From Paracoccaceae bacterium (GTDB lineage Bacteria > Pseudomonadota > Alphaproteobacteria > Rhodobacterales > Rhodobacteraceae), in contig SDAL01000001.1 of the NCBI GenBank assembly GCA_004153385.1, positions 1,691,392 through 1,755,391 of the forward strand: 64,000 nucleotides of DNA, written 5' to 3'. Position 1 is the stretch's first letter. Each line of letters starts with the position of its first letter. The translations under genes and the position numbers were made by a program. Positions 30,009 to 37,177 of this stretch are shown in pieces. The notes below the pieces were generated by a model. That model made no database searches. It worked only from the letters and a program-made list of their open reading frames with translations, and had not been told where the DNA came from.

Positions 30009-30772
30009 CGGCCTTCGGGTCCGTTGGTTGTGGCAGGGGCTGGCGGAGAGGCACCGGTTTGAAGGTCAGCACCGGTCTCGGGGCCGGTCTCTGGGCCGGT
30101 TTCGGGGGCGTCAAGACGCGCCACATAGCCCAACCCCCGAAACGTCTGCACATGAAACGGCGTGGCGGCCAGCTTGCGCCGCAGCCGTGCCACGAACTGT
30201 TCGATCGCATTCAGGCTGGGGGCTTGTTCGAATGTATATAGCCTGTGGGCGACTTCTTCCTTGGTCAGCACCTTGCCCAGATGGTCGAGAAATATCTCCA
30301 GAAGCTGCATCTCGCGGGCCTGCAAATCGATATCGCGCCCCTCAAAACCCACCCGTCTGGCCGCGCGATCATAGCTGAACCCGCCGCATTGCACCACGTT
30401 GGTGGCCGCCCCCGTGCGCCTGCGCGCCAGCATCCGGCAGCGCGCCGACAATTCACGCAGATCAACCGGTTTGACCAGAAAATCATCCGCACCCGCATCC
30501 AGCCCCAGCACGCGATCTTCCACCTGACTGCGCGCGGTCAGGATCAGAACGGGGGTGTCATCGCCGCGCAGGCGCAAATCGCGCAAAATCTCGAACCCGC
30601 TGCGGTTGGGCAGGTTCACATCCAGCACCACCAGATCGAATTCGGCATGGCGTAAAAGCGCCTCGGCCTTGGCGCCATCTGCCTCGATATCCACGCTGTG
30701 ACCGTCGCCACTCAGCTTTTCGGCCACAACGGCCGCAAAGGCCGCGTGATCTTCGACATATAAAATACGCAT
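30005..30772 (-). CDS. OmpR-family response regulator, TctD-like
   Basis: This 255-residue regulator has a receiver domain (acidic E7-D8, phosphoacceptor Asp51 in LVVLDVNLP, Lys in FLVKP) and a C-terminal winged helix (EMQLLEIFLDHLGKVLTKEEV..NAIEQFVARLRRKL). It ends in a proline-rich tail containing three GPET units, encoded by three 12-base tandem repeats. The start at 30772 opens directly on MRILYVED; an upstream ATG at 30862 would add a glycine-rich extension. It is the first gene of the regulator-kinase-binding protein set and probably controls the nearby CitMHS carrier. Confidence 0.88.
   Translation of the reverse strand: MRILYVEDHAAFAAVVAEKLSGDGHSVDIEADGAKAEALLRHAEFDLVVLDVNLPNRSGFEILRDLRLRGDDTPVLILTARSQVEDRVLGLDAGADDFLVKPVDLRELSARCRMLARRRTGAATNVVQCGGFSYDRAARRVGFEGRDIDLQAREMQLLEIFLDHLGKVLTKEEVAHRLYTFEQAPSLNAIEQFVARLRRKLAATPFHVQTFRGLGYVARLDAPETGPETGPETGADLQTGASPPAPATTNGPEGR
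30072..30107. repeat. Three 12-bp tandem repeats in the response regulator 3' end
   Basis: Three near-identical 12-base units of the form CCGGTYTCKGGG lie head to tail and encode the GPET repeats of the regulator's C-terminal tail. They are in frame, so copy number could change without breaking the gene. Confidence 0.8.
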
Positions 30773-30901
30773 TCCTCGCCCCCCGCGCCCAAGCCAGCCA
30801 GAACCGCCGCGCCGCGGCCCCCCTGCCCCCGGTTCGACAGGTCCGATATCACACTCCCGCACGATATTCGTCTTCTTTTTTGGGACGGCCCGCAGGAAGG
30901 G

Positions 30902-31723
30902 CTATTTCTTCGGGGGCTCGTTTTGCGCGCGGATCAACGCCTCAAGATCGCTCAGCCGGGTCAGAACCTCGTCGCGATAGGTGTCGGTCTTGACGTTGCT
31001 TTCCTCCTGATGCGCGTCCTGCATCGAATTCACGATCAAACCCACCAGCAGGTTGACCACCGCGAAAGTCGTCACAATGATGAACGGAACGAAGAACATC
31101 CATGCATAGGGGTAAATTTCCTGCACCGGTCGCACGATCCCCATCGACCAGCTTTCCAGCGTCATGATCTGGAACAGCGAATAGAACGAGCGGCCGAGTG
31201 TGCCGAACCAGTCGGGAAATGCCGCCCCGAACAGCTTCGTCGCCATCACGGAGCCGATGTAGAAAATCACCCCCATCAGCAAAAACACCGACCCCATGCC
31301 GGGCAACGCGTTGACCAGACCTTCCACCACGCGGCGCAATGACGGTGCCACCGACACCACGCGCAACAGCCGGAAGATCCGCATCGCCCGTAAAACGCTC
31401 AGGCCCTGCGCGGCAGGGATCAGCGAGATGCCGACGATGACGAAATCGAAAATATTCCAGCCCCGCCGGAAAAAGCCGCGCCCGAAGGCAAACAGCTTCA
31501 ACCCGATTTCCGCGACAAACACACTCAGACACAGCTTATCAAGAAGCACGATCAAAGGCCCCGCAACCGCCATCGCGCGATCCACGGTTTCAAGCCCCAA
31601 CAGCACGGCATTAAACAAGATCACCCCGAGGATCACGTTTTGCAGCGCGGGCATGTCCATAAACCGGGCCACACGTGCGCGCAGCGGCGAGGAGGAGGGT
31701 GAGGGTGCGATAAAATCTGTCAT
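30902..31723 (-). CDS. Bacterial voltage-gated sodium channel (NavBac)
   Basis: This 273-residue, six-helix ion channel subunit should form homotetramers. S4 (about 108-125) carries four arginines at every third position (R112, R115, R118, R121). The pore loop contains the selectivity filter TLESWSM (188-194), identical to that of NavAb and NavMs. S6 is FVPFIIVTTFAVVNLLVGLIV, followed by a cytoplasmic neck and a C-terminal coiled coil (about 248-268: VLTRLSDLEALIRAQN). It stands alone between the response regulator and the replication genes. Such channels in marine and alkaliphilic bacteria support motility, pH and sodium homeostasis. Confidence 0.95.
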   Translation of the reverse strand: MTDFIAPSPSSSPLRARVARFMDMPALQNVILGVILFNAVLLGLETVDRAMAVAGPLIVLLDKLCLSVFVAEIGLKLFAFGRGFFRRGWNIFDFVIVGISLIPAAQGLSVLRAMRIFRLLRVVSVAPSLRRVVEGLVNALPGMGSVFLLMGVIFYIGSVMATKLFGAAFPDWFGTLGRSFYSLFQIMTLESWSMGIVRPVQEIYPYAWMFFVPFIIVTTFAVVNLLVGLIVNSMQDAHQEESNVKTDTYRDEVLTRLSDLEALIRAQNEPPKK

Positions 31724-32165
31724 AGGGCGTTATATCTGTGGCCTTTATGGCCAGCGCAAGAGGCCAAATCACGCGCCCCTGCCCGCAGCAGGCATATCTT
31801 ATACTCTTTCGCCCACACCCGAACGGCCTGAACCGGCAAAGGCGGACCTGCGCCGGTTTTGTGAAAAGCGCGAAGGCGGGCCTTGTCTCACACCTCGGCG
31901 CGGGTCACAGCACTGGGGCGCGCGCGGGGACACACGACGATCCTGCCCCCCCCCCGATCAACGGAGGCTATGATAGGCGCTTAAAAAGCCGATTTTGAGT
32001 CTCGATCTGAAACCCGCCTCCTATGGCAATTGTCAGATATCGCTTGTTTTATCGCTTGCGCCACGCGAAGAAATGCGCGCTGAAAACCATAAAAATATCG
32101 ATTAAATAACTGTTTTCATGATTATTTCTGAAAATAATGAAAATACTGTACATACCCCATCAGCG
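31724..32165. other. Non-coding gap downstream of the initiator gene, AT-rich at 32040-32160
   Basis: I see no gene. The first 250 bases are GC-rich. From about 32030 the DNA becomes strongly AT-rich, with a direct repeat ATCGCTTG (32039 and 32051) and an AT hairpin (32113-32144, arms TTTTCAT..TTATTT and AAATAATGAAAA). Lying next to the replication initiator gene, this may be part of the origin or an atypical terminator for the initiator. Confidence 0.4.
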
Positions 32166-32834
32166 TCAGGCTGTGATCTTCAGCCGAAGCGGACGCCCGA
32201 TAACGGCCCGCACCGCAGCCTCTAGCGCGCCGCGCAGGTGGGTCTCGATATAACTTGCCTGAAACCCGCTGTCGGCGCGCAGGATCAATTCGTCCGGATC
32301 GCCTGGCACTTCGCTTAGATGCGAAAACCACGCGCTATAGGCGGTCGGATGATGGCGCAACAATTCACCAGCGACCGCCACCCACAGCCCCTCGCCTTCG
32401 GGTGCCTCTTGTGGAAACGGGATCACATTGGTCTGGGGGCCTTGCGGCTCCTCCATCCCGAGACGCGCCACCAGATCGGGGCCAACCCGCGTCCAGTCCT
32501 CACGGGTGTCATGCAGGATTTGCGTGATCCCCAAACCGTATAATGTGACCCGTCCGCGCGCTGCCGGACGCTTTTCAACCAGCCAGCCCCGCTTTTTCAA
32601 AGATGCCATCTCGCGTTTCACGGTGCGCACATCCACCGACCAAAGTCTTGCGATATCACCCTGACCGATCGACAGCTCATCATTTTGCCAGTTATATCGG
32701 GCGGTAATCAGGCAAATCAGTCGCAAGGTCTGGCGCTGCAGCGTTTTGGTCTGGGCCAATGCGTGGCTACCCAGAACCGTCAACAGGTCGTATTTCCGCG
32801 CCGACGCACCGCGCCCGACTGCTTTACTCAACAT
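32166..32834 (-). CDS. DnaA-like plasmid replication initiator (Rhodobacterales type)
   Basis: This replication initiator has about 222 residues from the chosen start. It contains a winged-helix region (LSIGQGDIARLWSVDVRTVKREMASLKKRGWLVEKRP) and a C-terminal segment that resembles DnaA domain I (AYSAWFSHL.., DELILRADSGFQASYIETHLRGALEAAVRAVIG). This layout matches the DnaA-like replicon type described for Rhodobacterales plasmids. It is divergent from parAB, the usual arrangement for that type. The ATG at 32834 has GGGG six bases upstream; 32951 is an alternative that adds 39 residues. A chromosomal DnaA is excluded because there is no AAA+ domain. Confidence 0.75.
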   Translation of the reverse strand: MLSKAVGRGASARKYDLLTVLGSHALAQTKTLQRQTLRLICLITARYNWQNDELSIGQGDIARLWSVDVRTVKREMASLKKRGWLVEKRPAARGRVTLYGLGITQILHDTREDWTRVGPDLVARLGMEEPQGPQTNVIPFPQEAPEGEGLWVAVAGELLRHHPTAYSAWFSHLSEVPGDPDELILRADSGFQASYIETHLRGALEAAVRAVIGRPLRLKITA

Positions 32835-33044
32835 TCTACGCCCCGGACACTTGCAGGGTGTGTCCGACCCTTGGGCGCAATTCGCGCCGGTGACCGCCGT
32901 GATGCGTTCGTTTGGCTGCCCATCCAACGCTATCTTCTCAACATGCCCCATTTGCGTCCACAGCGGCCATCATGTCAAGCATTTCCCCGAATGCAGCTGT
33001 TTTCGATCCATCCAGATATTTAAAAAAATGGTAATATATGGTTA

Positions 33045-33156
33045 AGGGGGACATCCAGTGTGTCCCCCTAATTGCGCAGTTATGTCCCCTTAGTCGACAA
33101 ACACCCCTCGATTTTGTCCCCCCAAACGCGCGGGGAGCGGGGACGTTGCGCAACGT
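33045..33156. promoter_or_regulatory. Candidate origin/operator: TGTCCCC repeats and palindrome between rep and par
   Basis: TGTCCCC occurs at 33061, 33083 and 33115, and as its complement at 33047. The first pair forms a dyad with 9-bp arms, AGGGGGACA/TGTCCCCCT (33045-33069). A further GGGGAC at 33139 runs into the perfect 14-bp palindrome ACGTTGCGCAACGT (33143-33156). The position between the divergent initiator and partition genes fits iterons, an initiator autoregulation site or the replication origin. Function is inferred. Confidence 0.55.
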
Positions 33157-33174
33157 TTGCTGAGGCGCAACAGG

Positions 33175-33273
33175 GGGAATCGATTCGGCAATGATTCCCT
33201 TTATTTCTTTACTTGCGGACGCTATTTGCAAAATCTGGAATAAGAGTAACTTTCTTTTTGCACTAAATGCAAA
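33175..33273. promoter_or_regulatory. Dyads upstream of parA
   Basis: There are two perfect inverted repeats: GGGAATC/GATTCCC (33175-33199, 11-base loop) and TTTGCA/TGCAAA (33257-33273, 5-base spacer). The DNA around them is AT-rich. The second lies 52 bases before parA and is a candidate ParA autoregulatory operator. No clear -35/-10 pair can be assigned. Confidence 0.5.
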
Positions 33274-33324
33274 TCCGGCGTAATCCTTGGAACATAGATA
33301 ATCAACGTCCATAAGAGGCACAGC

Positions 33325-34632
33325 ATGTTCACTCATGAGGATCTGGAGGCGCTCCACGCGCGCTCCCAGAAGATGCAAAGCGCGATCCGTCGACAGACTT
33401 TCTCCCCCGAGCACGAGAAGACCTTGCGCCGTTTTTCCAGCTGGGAGGTGTCGGAGCTGATCCTCAAGATCAACCAGTCCACCTTCCGCGGGCGTCTCGC
33501 CGCCGACGGCGACCTTCCCGGCGGGGAAGTCGAGGAGGAGGGCCGCCAGCGCTGGTTCTCGCTGCCCGAGATCAACGAGATGCGCCGCAAGATGAAGGTG
33601 AACCGCCAGTCCTTGATGCCGAAGCGGCCCGCCAACAAGCGCGCGATCCGCGTTGCGATTTCCAACTTCAAGGGCGGTGCGGGGAAATCCACCGTGGCGC
33701 TGCACATGGGGCATGCGGCCGCGCTGGACGGCTACCGCGTGCTGCTTGTGGATTTCGATCCGCAGGCAACGCTGACCCATTCGATGGGGCTGACCGATGT
33801 CTCCGAAGAGCTGACCGTGTGGGGCATCATCGCCCGCGACCTGATCCGCGAAACCGAGCGGATGAACAACGCGCCCCAAGCCGCTGAATCCGGCACCGCC
33901 CTGCCCCGCCGCAAACTGCCCGGCTCGATCCTTGATCTGGGGCTGGACAGTTTGCGCGTGACCGATTTCATCCGCCCCACCGCATGGCCCACCATCGACA
34001 TGATCCCGTCTTGCGCCAATGCGGCCTTTGTGGAGTTTGCGTCCGCGCAATACCGCCACCTTAACCCGGACTGGTCGTTCTTTGCGGCCGTGACCCGCTA
34101 CCTCGATTCCGTGCCGGCCGACAGCTATGATCTGGTGGTGTTCGATTGCCCGCCCGCCATCGGCTACCAGTCGATGAACGCGGTCTTTGCCGCCGATGTG
34201 CTGTATATCCCCTCTGGGCCGGGCTACTGGGAATACGATTCCACCACATCCTTCATCGGCCAGCTGTCTGAGGCGCTTGACGATCTGTCGCACGGATTCG
34301 AGGGGACCTTCCCCGCGGGGAATATGACATTGCCCAAAGAGTTCCTTGATATCCGGTTTCTGATGACGCGCTATGAATCCGGTAACGAGCTGCATCGCGC
34401 GATGTTCGAAGCTTTTGGTAATGTCTTTGGTGAACGCTTGGCCAACAACCCGATCGAGATGACGCGGGCTGTGGAACAATCGGGCCGGTTCCTGTCTTCG
34501 GTCTATGAAATCGACTACCGCTCCATGACGCGCGAAACATGGCGCAGGGCACGTGCATCGTTTGATCGGGCCTATGACGAGTTCAAGGATACGTTCCTGC
34601 GCGCATGGGACAAGCTGGAGGATGTTGAATGA
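33325..34632 (+). CDS. parA: ParA/RepA-type partition ATPase
   Basis: This 435-residue plasmid-partition ATPase has a large N-terminal DNA-binding extension. Residues about 30-90 contain an HTH-like region (FSSWEVSELILKINQSTFRGR and FSLPEINEMRRKM). The ATPase core starts at about 107 with the deviant Walker A KGGAGKST (116-123), then LLVDFDPQATLTHSMG and VVFDCPPAIGY. The extended N-terminus is typical of type Ia ParA/RepA proteins that also repress their own operon. Two palindrome copies fall inside the gene, encoding DLPGGEV (about 63-69) and TFPAGN (about 327-332). It overlaps parB by ATGA. Confidence 0.93.
   Translation: MFTHEDLEALHARSQKMQSAIRRQTFSPEHEKTLRRFSSWEVSELILKINQSTFRGRLAADGDLPGGEVEEEGRQRWFSLPEINEMRRKMKVNRQSLMPKRPANKRAIRVAISNFKGGAGKSTVALHMGHAAALDGYRVLLVDFDPQATLTHSMGLTDVSEELTVWGIIARDLIRETERMNNAPQAAESGTALPRRKLPGSILDLGLDSLRVTDFIRPTAWPTIDMIPSCANAAFVEFASAQYRHLNPDWSFFAAVTRYLDSVPADSYDLVVFDCPPAIGYQSMNAVFAADVLYIPSGPGYWEYDSTTSFIGQLSEALDDLSHGFEGTFPAGNMTLPKEFLDIRFLMTRYESGNELHRAMFEAFGNVFGERLANNPIEMTRAVEQSGRFLSSVYEIDYRSMTRETWRRARASFDRAYDEFKDTFLRAWDKLEDVE
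33514..33529. repeat. parS-like palindrome copy 1 (inside parA)
   Basis: CTTCCCGGCGGGGAAG differs by one base from the consensus CTTCCCCGCGGGGAAG. It is read as CTT CCC GGC GGG GAA within parA. Confidence 0.7.
34308..34323. repeat. parS-like palindrome copy 2 (inside parA)
   Basis: CTTCCCCGCGGGGAAT, one mismatch at the last base. It is read as TTC CCC GCG GGG AAT within parA, a different frame from copy 1. Confidence 0.7.
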
Positions 34633-35726
34633 GCAAGAAACGCCGCACCTTTGCCATAGACCTTCCCGACGAGGAAGAGACCCCCGTCTTCCCCGCGGGG
34701 AAGGTCGAGGCGCCGCCCCCGCGCCGGTCGCCCATGGCCGCCGCGATCAGCGAAAATGCCGCCAGCCTGCGCGACCGCACCGCGTTGGAGGCGAAGATAC
34801 GCGCCGAAAACGATGCACTGGCCGCCGAACATGTGCGGATGAAAAAGCTTGGCCTGATCGTCGATCTGGTGCCACTCGAGCATATCGAGACATGGAAACT
34901 GGTGCGTGACCGCGCCAAGGGCGATGATCTGGAACTGGGCGAGCTGGTATCCTCGATCCGCGAATTGGGCCTGTCCAACCCGATCCGGCTAGAGGCGCGT
35001 GATGATGGTAAATACGAATTAATTCAAGGGTATAGGCGTGTATCGGCCTATCGCCAGCTGCTTGAGGAAACCGGCGATGTGGAGCGTTGGGGCACCATCC
35101 CCGCAGGCATCCTTCCCCGCGGGGAAGGTCTGGATGGCCTGTATCGCCGTATGGTGGATGAAAACCTTGTGCGCAAGGACATCAGCTTTGGCGAGATGGC
35201 GACGCTGGCGCTGAATTATGCCCGCGATCCGGGCACGCAGCAGAATGACCCCGACAAGGCCGTGGCCGAACTGTTCGCCAGCGCGGGCTATCAAAAGCGC
35301 AGCTACATCCGCAATTTCATCAAACTGGTGGAGGCATTGGGCGACGATCTGCAGTTCGTCCAGCATGTGCCGCGCTCCTTGGGGTTGCGATTTGTGGCCG
35401 AGCTTGAGGCACGCCCCGAAATAGCCGCCGAGGTGAAGGAGGGGCTGAAGGGCTGGGAAAACCACAGCGCGGTGGACGAGCTGAATTTGCTGCGTCAGGT
35501 GTTGGGGGACGGCGACGAAAGTCCGGCGCCCAAATCCGCCAAACGTCCGGCCAAGCCGCGCAGCGGCAAGGCGCGTACGGTGTTTCAGGTGCCAAGCCGT
35601 ACGGGGCAGGCGAAATGCACCGCATCGAACGGGCGCTTGGAAATCCGGCTGGACAGGGATTTTTCAACACTGGACCGTCAGCGTCTGGAACAGGCGCTGC
35701 GCCAGATGCTGGACCAGCTGGACTGA
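34629..35726 (+). CDS. parB: ParB/RepB-type centromere-binding protein
   Basis: This 365-residue ParB family protein has an N-terminal ParA-interaction region, then the ParB/Srx nuclease-like domain (ELVSSIRELGLSNPIRLEAR, YELIQGYRRVSAYRQLLEET), an HTH region (KDISFGEMATLALNYA.., YQKRSYIRNFIKLVEALG) and a C-terminal dimerisation part. Two perfect palindromes lie within it, encoding VFPAGKV (about 20-26) and ILPRGEG (about 161-167), in different reading frames relative to the palindrome. The ATG overlaps the parA stop. Two more palindrome copies follow the stop codon at once. Confidence 0.93.
   Translation: MSKKRRTFAIDLPDEEETPVFPAGKVEAPPPRRSPMAAAISENAASLRDRTALEAKIRAENDALAAEHVRMKKLGLIVDLVPLEHIETWKLVRDRAKGDDLELGELVSSIRELGLSNPIRLEARDDGKYELIQGYRRVSAYRQLLEETGDVERWGTIPAGILPRGEGLDGLYRRMVDENLVRKDISFGEMATLALNYARDPGTQQNDPDKAVAELFASAGYQKRSYIRNFIKLVEALGDDLQFVQHVPRSLGLRFVAELEARPEIAAEVKEGLKGWENHSAVDELNLLRQVLGDGDESPAPKSAKRPAKPRSGKARTVFQVPSRTGQAKCTASNGRLEIRLDRDFSTLDRQRLEQALRQMLDQLD
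34688..34703. repeat. parS-like palindrome copy 3 (inside parB, perfect)
   Basis: Perfect CTTCCCCGCGGGGAAG near the 5' end of parB, read as TTC CCC GCG GGG AAG. Confidence 0.8.
35112..35127. repeat. parS-like palindrome copy 4 (inside parB, perfect)
   Basis: Perfect CTTCCCCGCGGGGAAG mid-parB, read as CTT CCC CGC GGG GAA, a different frame from copy 3 in the same gene. Confidence 0.8.
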
Positions 35727-35729
35727 AAC

Positions 35730-35745
35730 CTTCCCCGCGGGGAAG
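35730..35745. repeat. parS-like palindrome copy 5 (4 bases after parB)
   Basis: Perfect CTTCCCCGCGGGGAAG directly after the parB stop. A further copy follows nine bases later. It could form a hairpin, but no T run follows, so a terminator is less likely than a protein-binding site. Confidence 0.8.
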
Positions 35746-35754
35746 GCTGCACCT

Positions 35755-35770
35755 CTTCCCCGCGGGGAAG
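35755..35770. repeat. parS-like palindrome copy 6 (tandem with copy 5)
   Basis: Perfect CTTCCCCGCGGGGAAG. Centre-to-centre distance to copy 5 is 25 bases. Confidence 0.8.
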
Positions 35771-36079
35771 GTCGATACCGGCCCTGTGGCGCGTCCACGG
35801 GGTCGTTTTTATTTCGGGGGGCAGGGGTTGCCCCGCCGACTGCGTGACCGGCTGGGTGTCTGCCCCCCTGTAGACCAGGGTTCACATGGGTTATGTTACA
35901 TAATGCATTGAAAATATTGATTTTTTTATGAAAAGAGGCCGATTTCCGGTTCTGATGCCTGTGGCCGCGTGGATCGGGGGGCTTTGCAACCGGCGGGGTT
36001 TTAGGGTTTGATAGCCGCAAAACCGACATATACGCCGTGGCCCCGACGGGCCCAGCCGGAACAGAAAGTACCCCACCCG
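35771..36079. other. Gap between the partition locus and aroQ
   Basis: I see no gene. An AT-rich patch at 35885-35940 (with TTATGTTACATAA, a near palindrome) may contain the aroQ promoter or be part of the replicon's cis-acting region. Confidence 0.4.
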
Positions 36080-36523
36080 ATGCCAACATCGAAGCAGATC
36101 CATATCCTGAACGGTCCGAACCTCAATCTGTTGGGCAAGCGCCAGCCCGAGATCTACGGCACCGATACGCTGGCCGATGTCGAGGCGCGCTGTGGCGCGA
36201 TTGCGCAGGCGGCCGGGTTCGAGGTGTCCCTGTTCCAGTCCAATTTCGAAGGCGGCATAGTCGAGCAGATCCACACCGCGCGCGAGGCGGCCTGTGCCAT
36301 CGTGATCAACCCCGCCGCCTACAGCCACACTTCAGTCGCGATTCTGGATGCGCTGAACACATTCGACGGGCCGGTGTATGAATGCCACATCTCCAACATC
36401 CATAAGCGCGAGGCGTTTCGCCACCATTCCTATGTGTCGGGGCGGGCGGATGGCGTGATCGCGGGGTTCGGAACCGCCGGATACGAGATGTGCGTGCGCC
36501 GGATTTGCGAGACGCTGGCATAG
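36080..36523 (+). CDS. aroQ: 3-dehydroquinate dehydratase, type II
   Basis: This 147-residue cytoplasmic shikimate-pathway enzyme converts 3-dehydroquinate to 3-dehydroshikimate and forms dodecamers. Active-site blocks are all present: [17 protein letters not shown] with catalytic Tyr26, the substrate-binding [12 protein letters not shown], and [18 protein letters not shown] with catalytic His103. The ATG at 36080 gives the normal family length. A frame open further upstream has no family match. It is followed by a strong terminator. Finding this housekeeping gene 350 bases from plasmid partition genes is noteworthy. Confidence 0.96.
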   Translation: MPTSKQIHILNGPNLNLLGKRQPEIYGTDTLADVEARCGAIAQAAGFEVSLFQSNFEGGIVEQIHTAREAACAIVINPAAYSHTSVAILDALNTFDGPVYECHISNIHKREAFRHHSYVSGRADGVIAGFGTAGYEMCVRRICETLA

Positions 36524-36548
36524 GGCGCGCGCCGGATCCGGAGATAGA

Positions 36549-36577
36549 AAAAGGGGCCGCATCGCGCGGCCCCTTTT
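36549..36577. terminator. Bidirectional Rho-independent terminator after aroQ
   Basis: The hairpin AAAAGGGGCCGC/GCGGCCCCTTTT lies between aroQ and the convergent bioY and can serve both. Confidence 0.88.
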
Positions 36578-36599
36578 GCGTCTGTCACTGAGCGTGGAC

Positions 36600-36615
36600 C
36601 TTCCCCGGAGGGAAG
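36600..36615. repeat. Degenerate parS-like palindrome copy 7 (aroQ-bioY gap)
   Basis: CTTCCCCGGAGGGAAG has two mismatches to the 16-bp consensus but keeps the CTTCCC/GGGAAG arms. It lies between the terminator and the bioY stop. Confidence 0.5.
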
Positions 36616-36631
36616 GTGCGCGGCGGGTGTT

Positions 36632-37177
36632 TCAGTTGCGCGACAGCACCGCGTGGGGGCGGGCGCGCATCAGGCCTTGGGTGATCAGCCCGGCCAGCAC
36701 GGCCTTGATCGCATCGCCCGGCAGGAATGGTGTCATCAGCACGGCCGAGGCCCAAAGGCCCTTATCCGCGATCAGGGACAGGCCGAGGATGCCGCAGCCG
36801 TAGAGCACGACGATCCCGCCCAGTATCGCGCCCACGCTTGCGGCAATCGCCACAGGCGCACCGCGCCATGATTGCGTGACAAAACCGGTGACCAGTGCCG
36901 CAAGCGGCCAGCCCAGAAAGAACCCGACCGTCGGGCCTGCCAATACGCCCAGACCGCCACGCCCGCCTGCCAGAAGCGGCAGTCCCAGCAGGACCAGCAC
37001 CACCAGCAACAGGGCGGCCAGAAATCCGCGTTTGGCCCCCAGCACCGTGCCTGCCAGCATCACGCCCAGCGATTGCGCGCTGATCGGAATGCCGAAGGCC
37101 AGCGTCAGGCTGGGCACAAGGCCCAAGGCCGCGATCAGCGCCGCAAACAGGGCGACCATTGTGATGTTACGTTCCAT
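36632..37177 (-). CDS. bioY: Biotin ECF transporter substrate-binding subunit BioY
   Basis: This 181-residue, six-helix membrane S component binds biotin in BioMNY. Family segments are FGIPISAQSLGVMLAGTVLGAKRG, GLPLLAGGRGGLGVLAGPTVGFFLGWP and LMTPFLPGDAIKAVLAGL. The ATG at 37177 has GGAGGA seven bases upstream. It overlaps the end of bioN, so the three genes form one operon in order bioM-bioN-bioY. A biotin-need regulator such as BioR would be expected, but I cannot see its site. Confidence 0.94.
   Translation of the reverse strand: MERNITMVALFAALIAALGLVPSLTLAFGIPISAQSLGVMLAGTVLGAKRGFLAALLLVVLVLLGLPLLAGGRGGLGVLAGPTVGFFLGWPLAALVTGFVTQSWRGAPVAIAASVGAILGGIVVLYGCGILGLSLIADKGLWASAVLMTPFLPGDAIKAVLAGLITQGLMRARPHAVLSRN

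Noticed and set aside
32938..34479. A 513-codon minus-strand frame over parA
   Set aside because: No recognisable motifs; it mirrors the parA codons. ParA is unambiguous on the plus strand.
35730..35770. Palindromes after parB as transcription terminators
   Set aside because: They could fold, but no T run follows either one and identical copies lie inside coding sequence, so a protein-binding role fits better.
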